A stretch of DNA of 64,000 nucleotides from Rhynchopus sp. YZ270_cl-10 (Eukaryota; Euglenozoa; Diplonemea; Diplonemida; Diplonemidae): NCBI GenBank assembly GCA_964035575.1, contig OZ037887.1:248001-312000 (forward strand). The letters are read 5' to 3'. Each line of letters starts with the position of its first letter. The stretch's first letter is position 1. Shown here one piece after another: positions 1 through 10,938 of this stretch. The translations under genes and the position numbers were made by a program. Below the pieces are notes generated by a model. The model had not been told where the DNA came from, did not search any database, and saw only the letters and a list, made by a program, of their open reading frames with translations.

Positions 1-33
1 TTCCCCTCCCCCCCTTTTTACTTATATTTTTTT

Positions 34-60
34 ACGTATTTTTTGGAAGAAAAAATACGT
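34..60. repeat. perfect 11-bp inverted repeat just upstream of first start codon
   Basis: Arms ACGTATTTTTT and AAAAAATACGT surround a 5-nt GGAAG loop and end four bases before the ATG at 65. A pyrimidine-rich stretch (1-33) precedes it. It could be a 5'UTR hairpin or a palindromic protein-binding site. No function can be assigned from sequence alone. Confidence 0.7.
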
Positions 61-64
61 GGCA

Positions 65-536
65 ATGACAGCAGTGAAGTTCACTTTTTTGTCGAGAAAC
101 ACGGTAAGAATGGGTGCGACGCACACTTGGTGTCGTTTCGAACCCTCTCTCTGATGATTCTTGTTGTCAGGAGATCCTTACCGTAGGGGTCATTGTCGGT
201 GCCCTGCGCGAGCTTCCCCACACAGAGGCCTTTGTTATCTCATTCCCTCGTACTCATACGTATCAGTGCACCCTTCTTTCCATCAATCTCTTTTCGTCTG
301 TGTACTGCTACCCGAGCAACGGTCGTGTCATTTCAGCTAGCGTGTACTCTGACACGGAGGGAACCTGTATTTACTATGGAGTCTCCACATCCAAGGTGAC
401 CCGCAAAGCAAAAGTCCCTGGCATTGATCCAGTAGATTTGACAGAGGTCAATGAAACCTTGTCAAGGCGGCATGGCAGGATTAAGAGAAAGAGAGAAGAG
501 ATCCAGAAGAACGACAATAAAAGGCTGAAAATCTGA
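65..536 (+). CDS. hypothetical 134-aa protein, two exons
   Basis: I do not recognise the family. The proposed model joins exon 1 (65-103, 13 codons, MTAVKFTFLSRNT) to exon 2 (171-536) across a 67-nt GT-AG intron. The frame stays open across the junction and reads on into EILTVGVIVGALRE. Exon 2 is hydrophobic and beta-like at first (ILTVGVIVGAL, AFVISF, LLSINLFSSVYCY). It ends in a strongly basic tail (RRHGRIKRKREEIQKNDNKRLKI-like composition), which could be a nuclear signal. The alternative is an unspliced 140-aa frame starting at 114. I prefer the spliced form because the 140-aa start lies inside the intron-like segment and exon 2 begins exactly after TTGTTGTCAG. It is the only supported plus-strand gene and converges on the minus-strand genes. 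The gene may extend left of the window. Confidence 0.5.
104..170 (+). other. probable spliceosomal intron, 67 nt
   Basis: The donor is ACG|GTAAGA at 104 and the acceptor is TTGTTGTCAG|GAG at 170, phase 0. A CTGAT branch-like motif lies about 20 nt before the acceptor. Unspliced, the frame from 65 stops inside this segment. Confidence 0.5.
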
Positions 537-690
537 TTAAAAAAGCGAAAATATAGCCTCAGACCCCCCAAAAAACCTATTTTCATATCAGAATATCACC
601 TAGATGCACTTTTTGTGGGGGGCATCATCAAAAAAACCCAAAAATACCCAAAAGGATGAATCTTACCAGAGGGGTTTCCGGACGAGTCCA

Positions 691-1034
691 TATGAAGACA
701 GCAATTCATCAGAGGTGTCCCTTCCCCATCCCATCCCATCCCACACCACACCACCCTCTGAAGCCTTGCAAGGCTAGAGTCACCGTACATCCGCCTTACA
801 TCACGCCACAGCACCAGCGCTGGCCTCCACGACAGCAAACAAATATGACTTGAAACACAAAAAGCCCTCTCGTGAACAGTGTGCCTTTGGTGCGTGACCG
901 CATAGGGGTGGACTCGAAACCATGCTGTTCCTATCCATTTCGTGGTTTACATTCTCACATGCCCCCTCCACCCGCTTCCACTCATCGGTCAGATGAACGG
1001 AAGGATCATTGAAGACACAGGGCTGTGGGCTACG
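691..1034. repeat. direct duplication, copy A
   Basis: 756-1021 matches 3272-3539 almost base for base. The leading part (691-740, GAAGACAGCAATTCATCAG...) matches 2611-2660. A shorter, diverged relative lies at 11348-11450 and another trace at 21831-21860 (shared core: AAGCC(CT)CTCTCGTGA). It contains CCCAT(CCCAT)n microsatellite. No coding capacity is evident. Confidence 0.8.
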
Positions 1035-2610
1035 GCTGAGTAAAAAAGACACCCCAATCACCCCATTTCAACGCACAACCACACCCATACCCAGCACACG
1101 GCGTGCCTCCCTTCTGCACAAACAACCCTACCCCCTTTCCAACCTCATCACCGCACTCCACTCCCAGGACACATTGCTACCCATCGACGTGCTAAAACTG
1201 CGCCACCACCAGTGCAAAGGCCTTGCAGCAAAGCTGATAAGGCTAGACACATACAACTCTCCGTGCGACGGTCAATCGCACCCACTGTAGGCAGCTCAGG
1301 TGAAGCGACAGAAGCGCCACGAAGCAACGACATGTGCGTTGGTTGGCGCCGTCATCGCGTTGCTGATGACGTCGCTTGTCTGCCCAGACGTGGTGGACGA
1401 GGAGATGGGGGTGGAGGTGCCGCCGGTTGCGCCAGTTATTGTTGTGGACGTACCAAAAAATAGGGAGAACAGAGGCCGTAAGGCGAACATGCCGCTCCAC
1501 ATCCGGCTTGGTTGGAGATGGTGGCAGAGGTGGTTGTGCGAATTGTGCAGAAGCCGAGTGGGGTCGACCTGCTGCAAGTGCAGCAGAAAGACGCGGGCGC
1601 AGTTCTTGCAACAAGACAAGGTCTTGTGCGTGAAGTGGGCACAGCGCTACGGCTGCAGCGAGGCTGTGGGGGTCCAGGGCATGTCGCATCCCCACCCTCA
1701 CACAGGCACACATTTGTCAGTTCGAGAGCTCCCTGCGCAAGAACAAGCGGAAGAAGCGGTCTGCGGGGGAGTTGAGAAGCTGACGGAGGAGCAACAAACC
1801 ACTTTGCTGTCGATCATCACCCTCATCTTCAAGTGCGGAGCCGCATCCGAGTCCACCCTCCCGGGGTCTGATGTCCGAGCACCTCCCTCCTTCCCCATTC
1901 TAACAAATCTCACAGAGGCATATGGCGCACAACATTGAGTTTGCAGAAGCAGCCTTTGCTTATTGACCCTGACCCAACCTGACCCAACCTGACCCCCTCC
2001 TCATCCACATTCACAGAAACCTTCGACGGACATGCCTGCAGAGTACCAATTATCCGGAATCGTGGATATCTCAAATCTCGACAGATGCACCACCCAGAAA
2101 GGCACCTCTCCAGCACCAAAAGAAAAGTGGCCGTTGTATGATGGAAACCGTTCCAACATCCCCAATACCCACCTCTGCGCAATATCTGCCAACCCACACC
2201 CCACACCAACCACACTGCGTCCACTGCAATACAGAGGATACAACAACACAGCTGTGGTTTGTTGTACCGGGATAGGTCACGCCATTCGGAATGCAATCAC
2301 CCCACCTCCCACCCCCCACCCCAACCAGGACTCACCCCACACCCCCGTCTCCTGTCAGCAACCTTTTCACCCCACTGCAACTATATCGTGGAAGCACAAT
2401 CCTCGAACATCCACACTAATACACAAAGTGCGAAAAACACCACTCGGCGGATGATATCCAAACAAAAGGGGCAGTGGCGGCAGTGGTGTTGCACAACAAC
2501 ACGGGACCGACCACACATCAACCCTTAAGCAACATCAAACATCAACCATTGTCCAGAAGCACCCCCGAAGATGGCTAGTCAAAATGACTAGGGAAAAATG
2601 CGAGTTGAAA
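1035..2610. other. GC-rich spacer with a Cys-rich plus-strand frame (1300-1938)
   Basis: The open frame 1300-1938 (212 codons) contains a segment LCELCRSRVGSTCCKCSRKT, spaced C-x2-C-x6-C-C-x-C, like a zinc ribbon. Neighbouring frames are also open, so coding is uncertain. The composition is more gene-like than the flanking DNA. It could be a diverged transposase tail or chance. Positions 1965-1990 hold a TGACCCAACC tandem. Confidence 0.2.
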
Positions 2611-2701
2611 TACGAAGACAGCAATTCATCAGAGGTGTCCCTTCCCCATCCCATCCCCCACACCAAAGGGCCATATTCTGCGCAAGAATTACCCTCACTA
2701 G

Positions 2702-3037
2702 GCATCACCACACCACACCACCCTCACCCAGTTCTGGCCGGAAGAGCATTACGCTGCCGACTGGACCGAAGCCCCCTCAGGCTGGCGAGGCAGAGCGGCT
2801 GAAGCCAGAGCGGCAGGACGGGCCCGCCCACCCCGCACAGCCCCTCCATACGCCACAAAGAGCGTCACGACCTTGTCATGCCTGACCCACGGCAAAGTGC
2901 ACTGTGCCTCGTGCAAGAAGCTGCGAGCAACTCCAGAGACCTGCTGCAGCCTTCACCACGCAGGAGGCGATGGCCGCGCCGTTGTGATGGACTTCTGCAA
3001 GCAGCATAGACTCGCTAGATGTGGGCATGCTTGCTAG
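2702..3037 (+). other. open frame of 111 codons, Trp-rich then Cys/His-rich; possible exon or transposon remnant
   Basis: The frame is open from 2702 to a TAG at 3035-3037 but has no useful start codon. It reads FWPEEHYAADW near its start and CLTHGKVHCASCKKLRA and FCKQH later. The Cys/His pattern is C-x2-C-x8-C-C-x3-H, close to that of the frame at 1300-1938. An AG acceptor-like site (CCCTCACCCAG|TTCTGG) lies at about 2731, so it might be an internal exon. The repeat AAGGGCCATATTCTGCGC precedes it at 2667 and recurs at 3178. No family is recognised. Confidence 0.25.
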
Positions 3038-3267
3038 ACAAGACAAATTGGCCCAGTGCTTGCCGAACGTACACACGCCACAACAATAACAGCGCGTCAG
3101 CACAAGACACACTCCCTCTACATCACAGACAGGACCCCTCGGGGTCATCGCAGGTAACGTAGCCCCCGCCCACACCAAAGGGCCATATTCTGCGCAAGAA
3201 ATACCCTCACTAGGCATCACCATCACCAGTCCCTTCTCCTTCCCCTTCCCATCCCATCCCACCCCAT

Positions 3268-3565
3268 CCCACCCTCTGAAGCTTGCAAGGCTAGAGTCAC
3301 CGTACATCCGCCTTACATCACGCCACAGCACCAGCGCTGGCCTCCACGACAGCAAACAAATATGACTTGAAACACAAAAAGCCCTCTCGTGAACAGTGTG
3401 CCTTTGGTGCGTGACCGCATAGGGGTGGACTCGAAACCATGCTGTTCCTATCCATTTCGTGGTTTACATTCTCACATGCCCCCTCCACCCGCTTCCACTC
3501 ATCGGTCAGATGAACGGAAGGATCATTGAAGACACAGGGTAACTAGAGGCTGTGTGACGTAGGCT
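3268..3565. repeat. direct duplication, copy B
   Basis: This is the second copy of 756-1034. It carries one base fewer near its left end (GAAGCTTGC versus GAAGCCTTGC) and a short extra segment (TAACTAGA) after ACACAGG at the right end. Confidence 0.8.
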
Positions 3566-4160
3566 CCGAATGGGTCCTCTTCACTGAAACTCAAAGTATC
3601 GCATTCCAGACAAAACGTACACCATGCGTGGTGATCACACATAGTCATGACTACATGATAAAAAAACTTTTACCAAGCGTCGAAGTATCCTCTCTGCCTC
3701 TGCACTCCGTACCCATCCCCTCTTCCCAACCCACAGTATATGCACAGATGCATAACATAAGAAAAACACTCAGCACAGTCGCTTTCGGCACCAATGAAGG
3801 AACCTACTCACTCAAAAAAAAAAAAATGCTTCGAAGCTATCGTCGGCGCAGCTCGTCTACATTCCGTCTCTCATGGCGGAAGGCAGTACCAAGAGGGAGC
3901 GAAGCGTCTGAATAATGCTGCCACCCCTTCCTCAACTACCCCACACCTCTCACTCACCTCACTGAGGAAAGCAACCGTCCTCTTCGCTCCTCCCCCCCTC
4001 CCACATCTCGTACACGGCTTCGTGAAGTCTGCCCTTTTGTCTTCCCCCCCCCCCTCACCTCTTGGAGCGAGCGCAAACAGCGTTGCACACCCTCAAGCAA
4101 CCCCCCCTGAAACGCCAACTTCCTGGTTGCATTTTCCGTTTGGTCTACCCCCCCCCCCAC
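3566..4160. other. gene-poor spacer
   Basis: I see no gene here. It holds poly-C and poly-A runs. A 32-bp segment (3780-3811, GCTTTCGGCACCAATGAAGG and onward) is repeated at 11641-11672. Confidence 0.5.
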
Positions 4161-4162
4161 TA

Positions 4163-5578
4163 GGGGATATCAAACACGACGGTGAAGTAACGGGTGTTAC
4201 AAGTGGAGTTACAAGTGAGTTACATGTAACTTTTGTTACATGTAACTCACTTGTAACTCACTTGTAACCCACCAGTTACAACCTGATTTTGCCTGTAATT
4301 CATGTATCCCACTTGTAACTCACTTGTAACTCACTTGTAACGGTTTTTCACTTGTAACGTTACATGTAACTTCACTTGTAATGTACTATACTTCACCGTC
4401 GTGAAGGGGTGTCACATTTGACGTTTTTCAAATTAGTGAAAACCGCCTATCAGAAAGTGCCAAAACCGCCTCCAACCACCCCACACCCCCCAGAAAACCT
4501 GTTCTTGCCCCGAAACTACCCATAGGGAGGTTTTCTGGGCCGTAAAATGCAATTCTAAAAAAGTGGTCACACTTCTGTACCTGGGCACCCCCACAGAACC
4601 CCCTTCAGAATACGAGAAAATAAAGTTCGACAACGCCACGGTCTGAGAGGGTTGGAAAGCAGGCTGAGGCACACGCGACGCTTGTGCTGGTGTTCTTCGG
4701 GGGAGAACTGTGCAGAAAGCGCCGGGGCGGCATCCTGCATGGCTGCACAGAGGTTGAAGAGAAGGGCGGGTCTAGGGGTGCGACTCCACTGTTTATAGGT
4801 GGGAACCATTGTCGTAATAACCTCTTACGGCATTTTTGGCCATTTCCAGGCCACCTCCGGTCGGAAAACCCCCCAGAAATGGGTCAGAAACACCCTGTGA
4901 CCCGAAAACTCATGATAAGGGCGACTCAGAATATGATAAAATGCAAAAAAATAGTGAAAAAGTGGCATTTTGACGGTTTTGGCCATGCTGAGTAAAATGG
5001 CCATTTTTGGTGAAAAAAATCAAAAAAACAGCAAAATTTCGACATCATGACAGCTGATTGGGCACAAAACTGCCCCAAAAATGTCCTGTGAGTCTATTCC
5101 GACCTGTTTTGGACACTTTAGGCACTTTTTTTGGCCGTTTTTTGGTGTTTTTGTGGTAAAAAACGTCCTATGATAGCCTATACTAATCGCAAGACACCGT
5201 TTGTCCCTTCTGGACCAATATGTGGGCCAAAAAATGGGTGAAACCCCCCGAAAAAGCACTCCGGGAGCCCAGATAGTTCCAAATTTCCCCGCCAACTCAC
5301 AAAACCACCTCAAAAACATGCCAGGAAAACATTTTTAAAAACTATAGGGAGTCACACCCCCTATGGGGAGGTGTGCCCAGGTGCAGAAGTGTGACCACTT
5401 TTTTAGAATTGCATTTTACGGCCCAGAAAACCTCCCTATGGGTAGTTTCGGGGCAAGAACAGGTTTTCTGGGGGGTGTGGGGTGGTTGGAGGCGGTTTTG
5501 GCACTTTCTGATAGGCGGTTTTCACTTATTTTGAAAAACGTCAAATGTGACACTTTTAAATAGGCCTTTGATATCCCC
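4163..5578. mobile_element. non-autonomous DNA transposon with long inverted arms and TA target duplication
   Basis: The outer ends are GGGGATATCAAA (4163-4174) and its complement TTTGATATCCCC (5567-5578), each flanked by TA (4161-4162, 5579-5580). This is as expected of Tc1/mariner-type insertion. Inside, arms of about 185 bp (4408-4592 and 5391-5556) are near-perfect inverted copies, including GAAAACCGCCTATCAGAAAG on the left. The centre (4600-5390) has no transposase, so it is a MITE or foldback element. A second element interrupts the left end. Superfamily assignment rests only on the TA duplication. Confidence 0.75.
4175..4403. mobile_element. 229-bp MITE nested in the larger element
   Basis: The 15-bp perfect terminal inverted repeats are CACGACGGTGAAGTA and TACTTCACCGTCGTG. 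The interior consists of repeats of TTACAAGTGAG and the palindrome GTTACATGTAAC in both directions. It sits between GGGGATATCAAA and the rest of the host element's left arm, so it inserted later. A relative with ACGGTGAAGTAAA ends lies at 38648-38754. Confidence 0.75.
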
Positions 5579-5580
5579 TA

Positions 5581-7244
5581 CCCCCCCCCCCACCCGCACC
5601 ATTTCTTCAGTGTTTGCAGAAGGTGCACGTCTTGAAGTACCACATCCGTTAATGGGTACAGCTTCGGCACAGACCTTGAAGGGTGTTGCGTCCTGTTGTT
5701 CGGTTGCACAGTATTGTCAGGCCCTGGCACGGCAATGCATTAAACTTGAAAAACGTGATCCACCCCCGCAAAAAGAAAAACCAGCAAAAGGGAAGGATGG
5801 CACCACGGTGTGCCAGAGAGTGGCTTGATCCCATTTGCTGACTTATACCCAACAAAGACGACACCTAAGTGAACAGGGGCCGTATACCACCGCTGGTGGC
5901 CTAGGTCAGTATATAAGCCAGTTCAAGGTCCGCACTCTGGCAGCGTCAAAAGAAATAAACAACAATAAAACCACCAGTCATTCCAATGGGAGGAACGAAT
6001 GACTGGCATCTCCTAATTCTCTAAACTGCGGTGAGTGGAACACCCAACTGATGCAAACCACTGCCGCAGGTTAGCACCTACAAAAAGCAAAGAAAAGCAA
6101 AGAAAAGAAAAGCAAAAGCTGTGCATGGTCGTAAAGTAGGCGCAGGGTCGCTTAAATCCCTGAGGGCACAAAAAGCCCAGCATACACCTCCTCCAGTTGC
6201 TTTGGACCCTCCAGTATCATGTGCCCGGGTTTGCAAAAGTGCAATGCAACCATCCCACGCGTGGCCTTCGTTCACTCAAAAAAGAGATTATATCCGGGGA
6301 CGCCAGGGCAAAAATGCCGGGGGGCTGCCACCTCACGTTTTTGTCCCCGCCCTGGCACGGCAATGCACAGTGTGTGCACTGCATCAAATACACCCCCCAT
6401 AAGGATGTCCCCTTCCCCCTTCCCCTCCCCTCCCCATCCTCTGCTTGCCGCAACAACCCTTTGCTGAATGGGAGAGCTCTCCAGGATTCCCACCAATGCT
6501 CCATATTCCTCCACAGATCGCAAGAATCTGAGGAAGAGAGGCGGAATAAGCGTTGCCACCACCATCACCACCACCCTTCCCCCCGAGCATCAGAGCTCTT
6601 CCATTGAAAGTACAATGTGAGCTCTCTCTGCCCTCACCCACATGCATGAATCAGGAATCCGAAAGGGTTCAGATACCTATGCGAGGTTGCGGGGTTTGGG
6701 GAAAAGGGTGCAGACATCTTTGCGGGTTTACGGCGTGCCCCCCCCCCTACTTCAACGGAGACGTGGTGTGAGGCCATGAAACACAACCACTAAACTCTCC
6801 CTCCTACCCCCTCCCATTGACATACCAACCCACACAACACACAACCAGAAGATGCAAAAAAAAAAAATCTGATTGCTTGCGACACATTACACACTATGAA
6901 GGAACCCATCACTCTCCCCCCCACGGTTCGTGGCTGCGATCCAACAACCCCCCCTTCCCCCATCCAAAGAGGGGTGGGCACAACAACTTTCAGATCACAA
7001 CCTCCCCCTTCTCCCCCTTTTTCAAACCTCCTCTAGCAAACCTTCTCATAGTTGGAGACATCCTCCTCTCCCACCCTCATCTCCAAAACAAAAAAAAATA
7101 TCCTTTTTTCTATTAGAGTGTCAGAACCTTGAGAAACTTTTATACTTCCTCCATAAAAATCACTGTATCTGCCCCCTCCCCCCCCCCCCCATTTCCCCCC
7201 CTTCCCCAATTATCCTCCCCCCTCCAATGTTTTCTCACCTCCTT
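5581..7244. other. gene-poor spacer with TATA-like box, hairpin and microsatellites
   Basis: TATATAAG at 5910-5917 is followed at 5974-6006 by a stem-loop with 10-bp perfect arms CCAGTCATTC / GAATGACTGG. A CCTGGCACGGCAATGCA motif occurs at 5721 and again at 6349. In the frame around 6345 the second copy reads WHGNAQCVHCIKYTP, another CxxC scrap. Poly-C, poly-A and CCCCTT runs fill 6400-7240. I see no convincing gene or RNA. Confidence 0.4.
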
Positions 7245-8015
7245 TCATCTCCGACGTGATGACTCAAACCCAGGACCTAATCGGATCGTTCTCGCTAAAG
7301 GGCGTTTTGTAGCTGCGTAGGCCCCTTCGACATACCCTGTTGCTTCTGTTGTGAAGGGGGTTAGGTCTAAGGATGGGGTGTGATCTGGTTTTGGTGTAGG
7401 AGTGGATCGCTGAAAGCTTGGCACTTTGGAGGGGCGGGTTTGCACCAATGCGTATCGCACCTTCAACCCATGTTGTCGACCCAACCTATCCAACGATTCT
7501 AAATCCACCCCAGCAAACCCACTCTTATTCTCCTGCGACCGTCCAATCTGTTTTCCTATGGTCGGCCCTGGGGTATGTTTTGATTGGGGGTCTGGGTATT
7601 CCGCCCCCATCGCACCGCCGGTAGCTTGAAGCTTTCTCTTTGGCTTGCGGTACGGAGCGAGAGGGCCCTTCTTTGCCATCATTTCTGACATAAACTGTAT
7701 GGTAGGTTCCTTTCGGTCTTGCGAACCCCAATTGATGGAATATGAGAGGTCGTGTGTACGAGGGTGTTCGTCAACGATGCGGATGCCACAGCGTTTATCT
7801 CGTCCGGTTGCAGAGAGCTTTCCAAATCCACTGTACGTCCAGCGTCCCGTTGCGCTAGGCGAAGGGACAACAGCAGCAGAATTATCGCTTCGGCTATGAG
7901 AGTTAAGCTCTTGAAGGTATTTCCGTGCATTCGCTTTGTAGCTGTCTGCGGGGTGTTGGGCTTTGGTTTGAGAGGTTGAGGAAGAGTTGGCTGTGTTGGG
8001 GATTGTGTCGAACAT
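7245..8015 (-). CDS. hypothetical basic protein, 256 aa
   Basis: The frame is open for 317 codons, but the first 61 encode a C-rich, Pro/His/Thr-biased stretch typical of a translated 5'UTR. I start at the ATG at 8015 (MFDTIPNTANSSS), which follows a pyrimidine-only tract ending CCACA. The first 60 residues are Ser/Thr/Asn-rich and probably disordered. The central part (WTYSGFGKLSATGRDKR, then YSINWGSQDRKEPTIQFMSE) looks more ordered and has three Trp/Tyr clusters. The C-terminal 100 residues are Pro/Lys/Arg-rich and end RTIRLGPGFESSRRR. There is no membrane segment or signal peptide. I do not recognise the family. Base and codon use clearly differ from the AT-rich spacers, which supports coding. 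Confidence 0.65.
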   Translation of the reverse strand: MFDTIPNTANSSSTSQTKAQHPADSYKANARKYLQELNSHSRSDNSAAVVPSPSATGRWTYSGFGKLSATGRDKRCGIRIVDEHPRTHDLSYSINWGSQDRKEPTIQFMSEMMAKKGPLAPYRKPKRKLQATGGAMGAEYPDPQSKHTPGPTIGKQIGRSQENKSGFAGVDLESLDRLGRQHGLKVRYALVQTRPSKVPSFQRSTPTPKPDHTPSLDLTPFTTEATGYVEGAYAATKRPLARTIRLGPGFESSRRR

Positions 8016-10800
8016 TGTGGAGGGGGAAAGGGGAAGGGGAGGGAGAGGAGATGGGATATGGGTAAAGTGTAAATGCTGTGGGTGATGTGGAGGTTGGGAG
8101 GAGGGGGGGGAGGGGTGATAGGTTGCCGGTAAGGTGATTAGGTTCGTTGAATGTGTCAGTGTAGTGTGCGTGTAGTGTAGGACATTTAGGAGCATCACAG
8201 ATGCTGCTGTTGGCTCGCTCTTTTGCGTGGTAAAAAAAAAAAAAAATGCGCGCAGTCCCAGGCCTGGGCCTAAAGTGGGTGCCCGGGGCCCGATTTTGAT
8301 TTGATTTTATTTTTTCTAAGGATTTTACACGGGGGGAAAATTATTTTTTCTAAGGATTTTATACGGGGAAAATTTATTTTTCTAAGGGTTTTTCTTAGGG
8401 GAAAAAGTCTGGGGGGTCGGGCAGGGCCCCGTGTGGCTGAGAATAACTCGCACTCTGCCCGGGGAGTGCGGTACCAAGCCATAATGAACAAAAAAAGTCT
8501 CCACCCCGCTTCCTTCGGTCTCGTCCCTTTCACCTCCCGCACAACAGAATAAATAATAATACAGTATGGTGCGTGTGACTGCAAACGTCGAGGGAACCTT
8601 GCTTCTTGCAGTGCTGCAAGTGCTCGCTACCACGGTGGTAGCAAAGTGCATTGCGTTGGCGCACTTGGGCAGGCCCTGACGGCACTGAGGAACGAAAAAG
8701 AAAATAATTCCGCGCCGCCCAGGGCTGCACCTTATAAAAAAATTTGCCTGCGGCGCCATTTTCCCTTTTTTGCTCTGCAAAAAAGGATTCGCTGAGTGGC
8801 TTTGTGGTGTAAAGCTGCATTTTTTATACTGTACCCTATTTTTTTTCCGCCTGCGGCGCCGTTTTATATTCCTCCCGAACATTCGGGGTGCACGTAGCGC
8901 GTAGCGCGCCCGGGTTTAGGACCCCTTCTTGAATTTCGAGGGCGGTTCACGTTACAGTGGGTCCAGAATCATAGTTCAATTTAACCCCGCTAAGCAACTC
9001 GCTGGTGGTAATGACCAAAACGTGTATCAGCCAAGAACTTGCCCATTTTTTCAAAATGACCCCGTGACAGTGAGGGTAAAAGCTCGGAAAACCCGAAAAA
9101 GGCCAAAAAAAAACCCCCCCGAAAAGGGAAAACCGAGAACATATTTCGGCAGGGGGGCAGCGTGTTCTCAGAAAAATCCAAAAATTGCCTGTAAAAATCC
9201 TTAGAAAAAACCTGGGTGCCCGATCCAAAAAAATGGAAAAAACCCCAGGGTGCCCGCCCACCCCTGCGCAGTCCCCTTAAGAAGTGGATTCCCTGTTTCA
9301 ATTTGGTCCGAAGACCGCATTGCCTAAAAGGACAACGGGCTCACCTATTTAAGGGTCGAGATCTTCTGCGGAATTCTAACGGAATTCTAACAGAATCAAC
9401 CCAGTAACAGTGTGACTAGTGGATGTGACTACTCGCTGGGTATGACAACTCAACACCATATGAGGGGTGTTTTCCCTATGTAATACAACCTCTGTTACTA
9501 GTGTGTCGTGTATCTCAGGAAAGCATTAAAATATAAAAAGGGGGGGGCGCTTTTTTTATGCATCATATCGTGTGCATCATCGTCAACTTCCCGTATTTTT
9601 TTTCTCGTTTTTCCCCCTCCAAAAAGAGGGGGGAAACAACCTCAAAGAGTTCTGACAAAATCCCCTTTTTTTTGAATTTTGTTTTGACACCCCCCATCCC
9701 AGCCCTCTCTCAGTCCCAGTTGGAGAAAATCATCTTTTTTTTTTTTAAAAATGGCCATCATTTTTTTTCTTGACACACCTCGATACCACATGAGCCTCGC
9801 CTTTTTAAAAATGCAGTTTTTTTTTCTTTTTTTTTTTTTGCAGTTCCTTGTTTGTGGGTGCTATCCCGGGCTCGCCTTGGTTGCGCTCACTTCGTCACTC
9901 CCCCTTCTCGTACATACATCATTTCCTCCCTGTACCCCACTCTCATGGCTACTGCCTTGTGGTAATACGATATCGACCCCTCCCTCTTCCCCCTGAGTGA
10001 CACTGAGAAAACCCCAGGAAAAAGAGGAAAAATGCACATCACAGAAACAACTGACGCAGGGCAGCATGATGTGTTGTCAAGATTTTTTTGTAGTTGTATT
10101 CTTTTTTTTTCGCGCTTCTGTACGACCATCTTGCTCAGCCTCCAGGCCCCCCTTCCCCTTCTTCCTTCATTGCTATGCTTCTGAAATCACATTCCCGCGC
10201 TGTTTCCTCCCTTGTAGAAGAAGCTCTTGGTGTTGGGCCAAAGCTCGTTACGGCACTGTGATAGTATTTTTTTTGGAGGCGGTAAAAAAGCAAAAATTAA
10301 TCAGAGAAATAGCGGAGAAAAACTAATAGAAAGCCGTTGAAGCTGCAGATGTTAGAGCCTGCCAAAAAAAAAATCCTTTCCTTATATTAAGTGCATTCCC
10401 TTAACGGAGCAGGGCTCCTGCAGCTACTAGGTGTGGTGCTGCGTGGTGACAACCACTCCACGACGGTTAAATAAATGACTTAACTGGTGTGGCCGAAGGG
10501 AGGTGGTTCGCAACTTATTGCGAACTTTTTGCACCACCCCACCCTTCAGATCCCACATCAAAAAAAATTCGAGGGCTGATTCGCATTTTTTGTACACTTT
10601 TTGTATCCCCATATTCAGCCACTCCATTAACCTTAAAACTTTATTTGAGGTTGCACCATTGGAAGCCAGCACGACCTGGGGGCGGAAGGATGCAAACATA
10701 CCAGCTCGTCGCTCATTCTGCGCCTTCTGAAGTGGGTCGCGAGCACGAAGAGGGGGGAGAAGAAGGGCACCAGGGGGGAGGATGCGACTCTGTAGCCGAG
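8016..10800. other. gene-poor spacer, partly an inverted-repeat region (8275-9275)
   Basis: 8280-8400 contains a tandem of TTTTCTAAGGATTTTAYACGGGG. An inverted relative (AAAAATCCTTAGAAAAAACC) lies at 9195-9214, and GGGTGCCCG-type ends lie at 8277 and 9213-9261. The region may therefore be a degenerate 1-kb inverted-repeat element. CGCCTGCGGCG palindromes occur at about 8742 and 8849. 9540-10320 is homopolymer-rich with no gene visible. Confidence 0.35.
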
Positions 10801-10887
10801 CTCACGGCACCTGGTGTGGGTGGTGTTGTTGGTGTGGGTGGTGTGGGTGGGTGGTGAAAATCAAAGTGAAGTTATTAATGCAGGCAC

Positions 10888-10938
10888 CTCCGACTGACCC
10901 ACGTACGATGCCAGCCATCGTACGTGGGTCAGTCGGAG
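10888..10938. repeat. perfect 23-bp-arm hairpin
   Basis: The left arm is 10888-10910 (CTCCGACTGACCCACGTACG and on), the loop is CCAGC (10911-10915) and the right arm is 10916-10938, an exact complement. A one-sided relative (CTCCGACTGACCCTCGTACG, then ATGCCAGCCATC) lies at 20586-20618. Both are preceded by a GAATGCAGGCAC-like sequence, so the palindrome belongs to a dispersed repeat. Confidence 0.85.

Noticed and set aside
5880-6010. Solo long terminal repeat (TATA box followed by AATAAA)
   Set aside because: No second copy, target duplication or TG...CA ends were found, so the motifs alone are not enough.
7245-7320. tRNA gene on the minus strand (GGGTTTGAGTC box-B-like sequence)
   Set aside because: No acceptor or T stem pairs form, and the stretch is the 3' end of a coding region.
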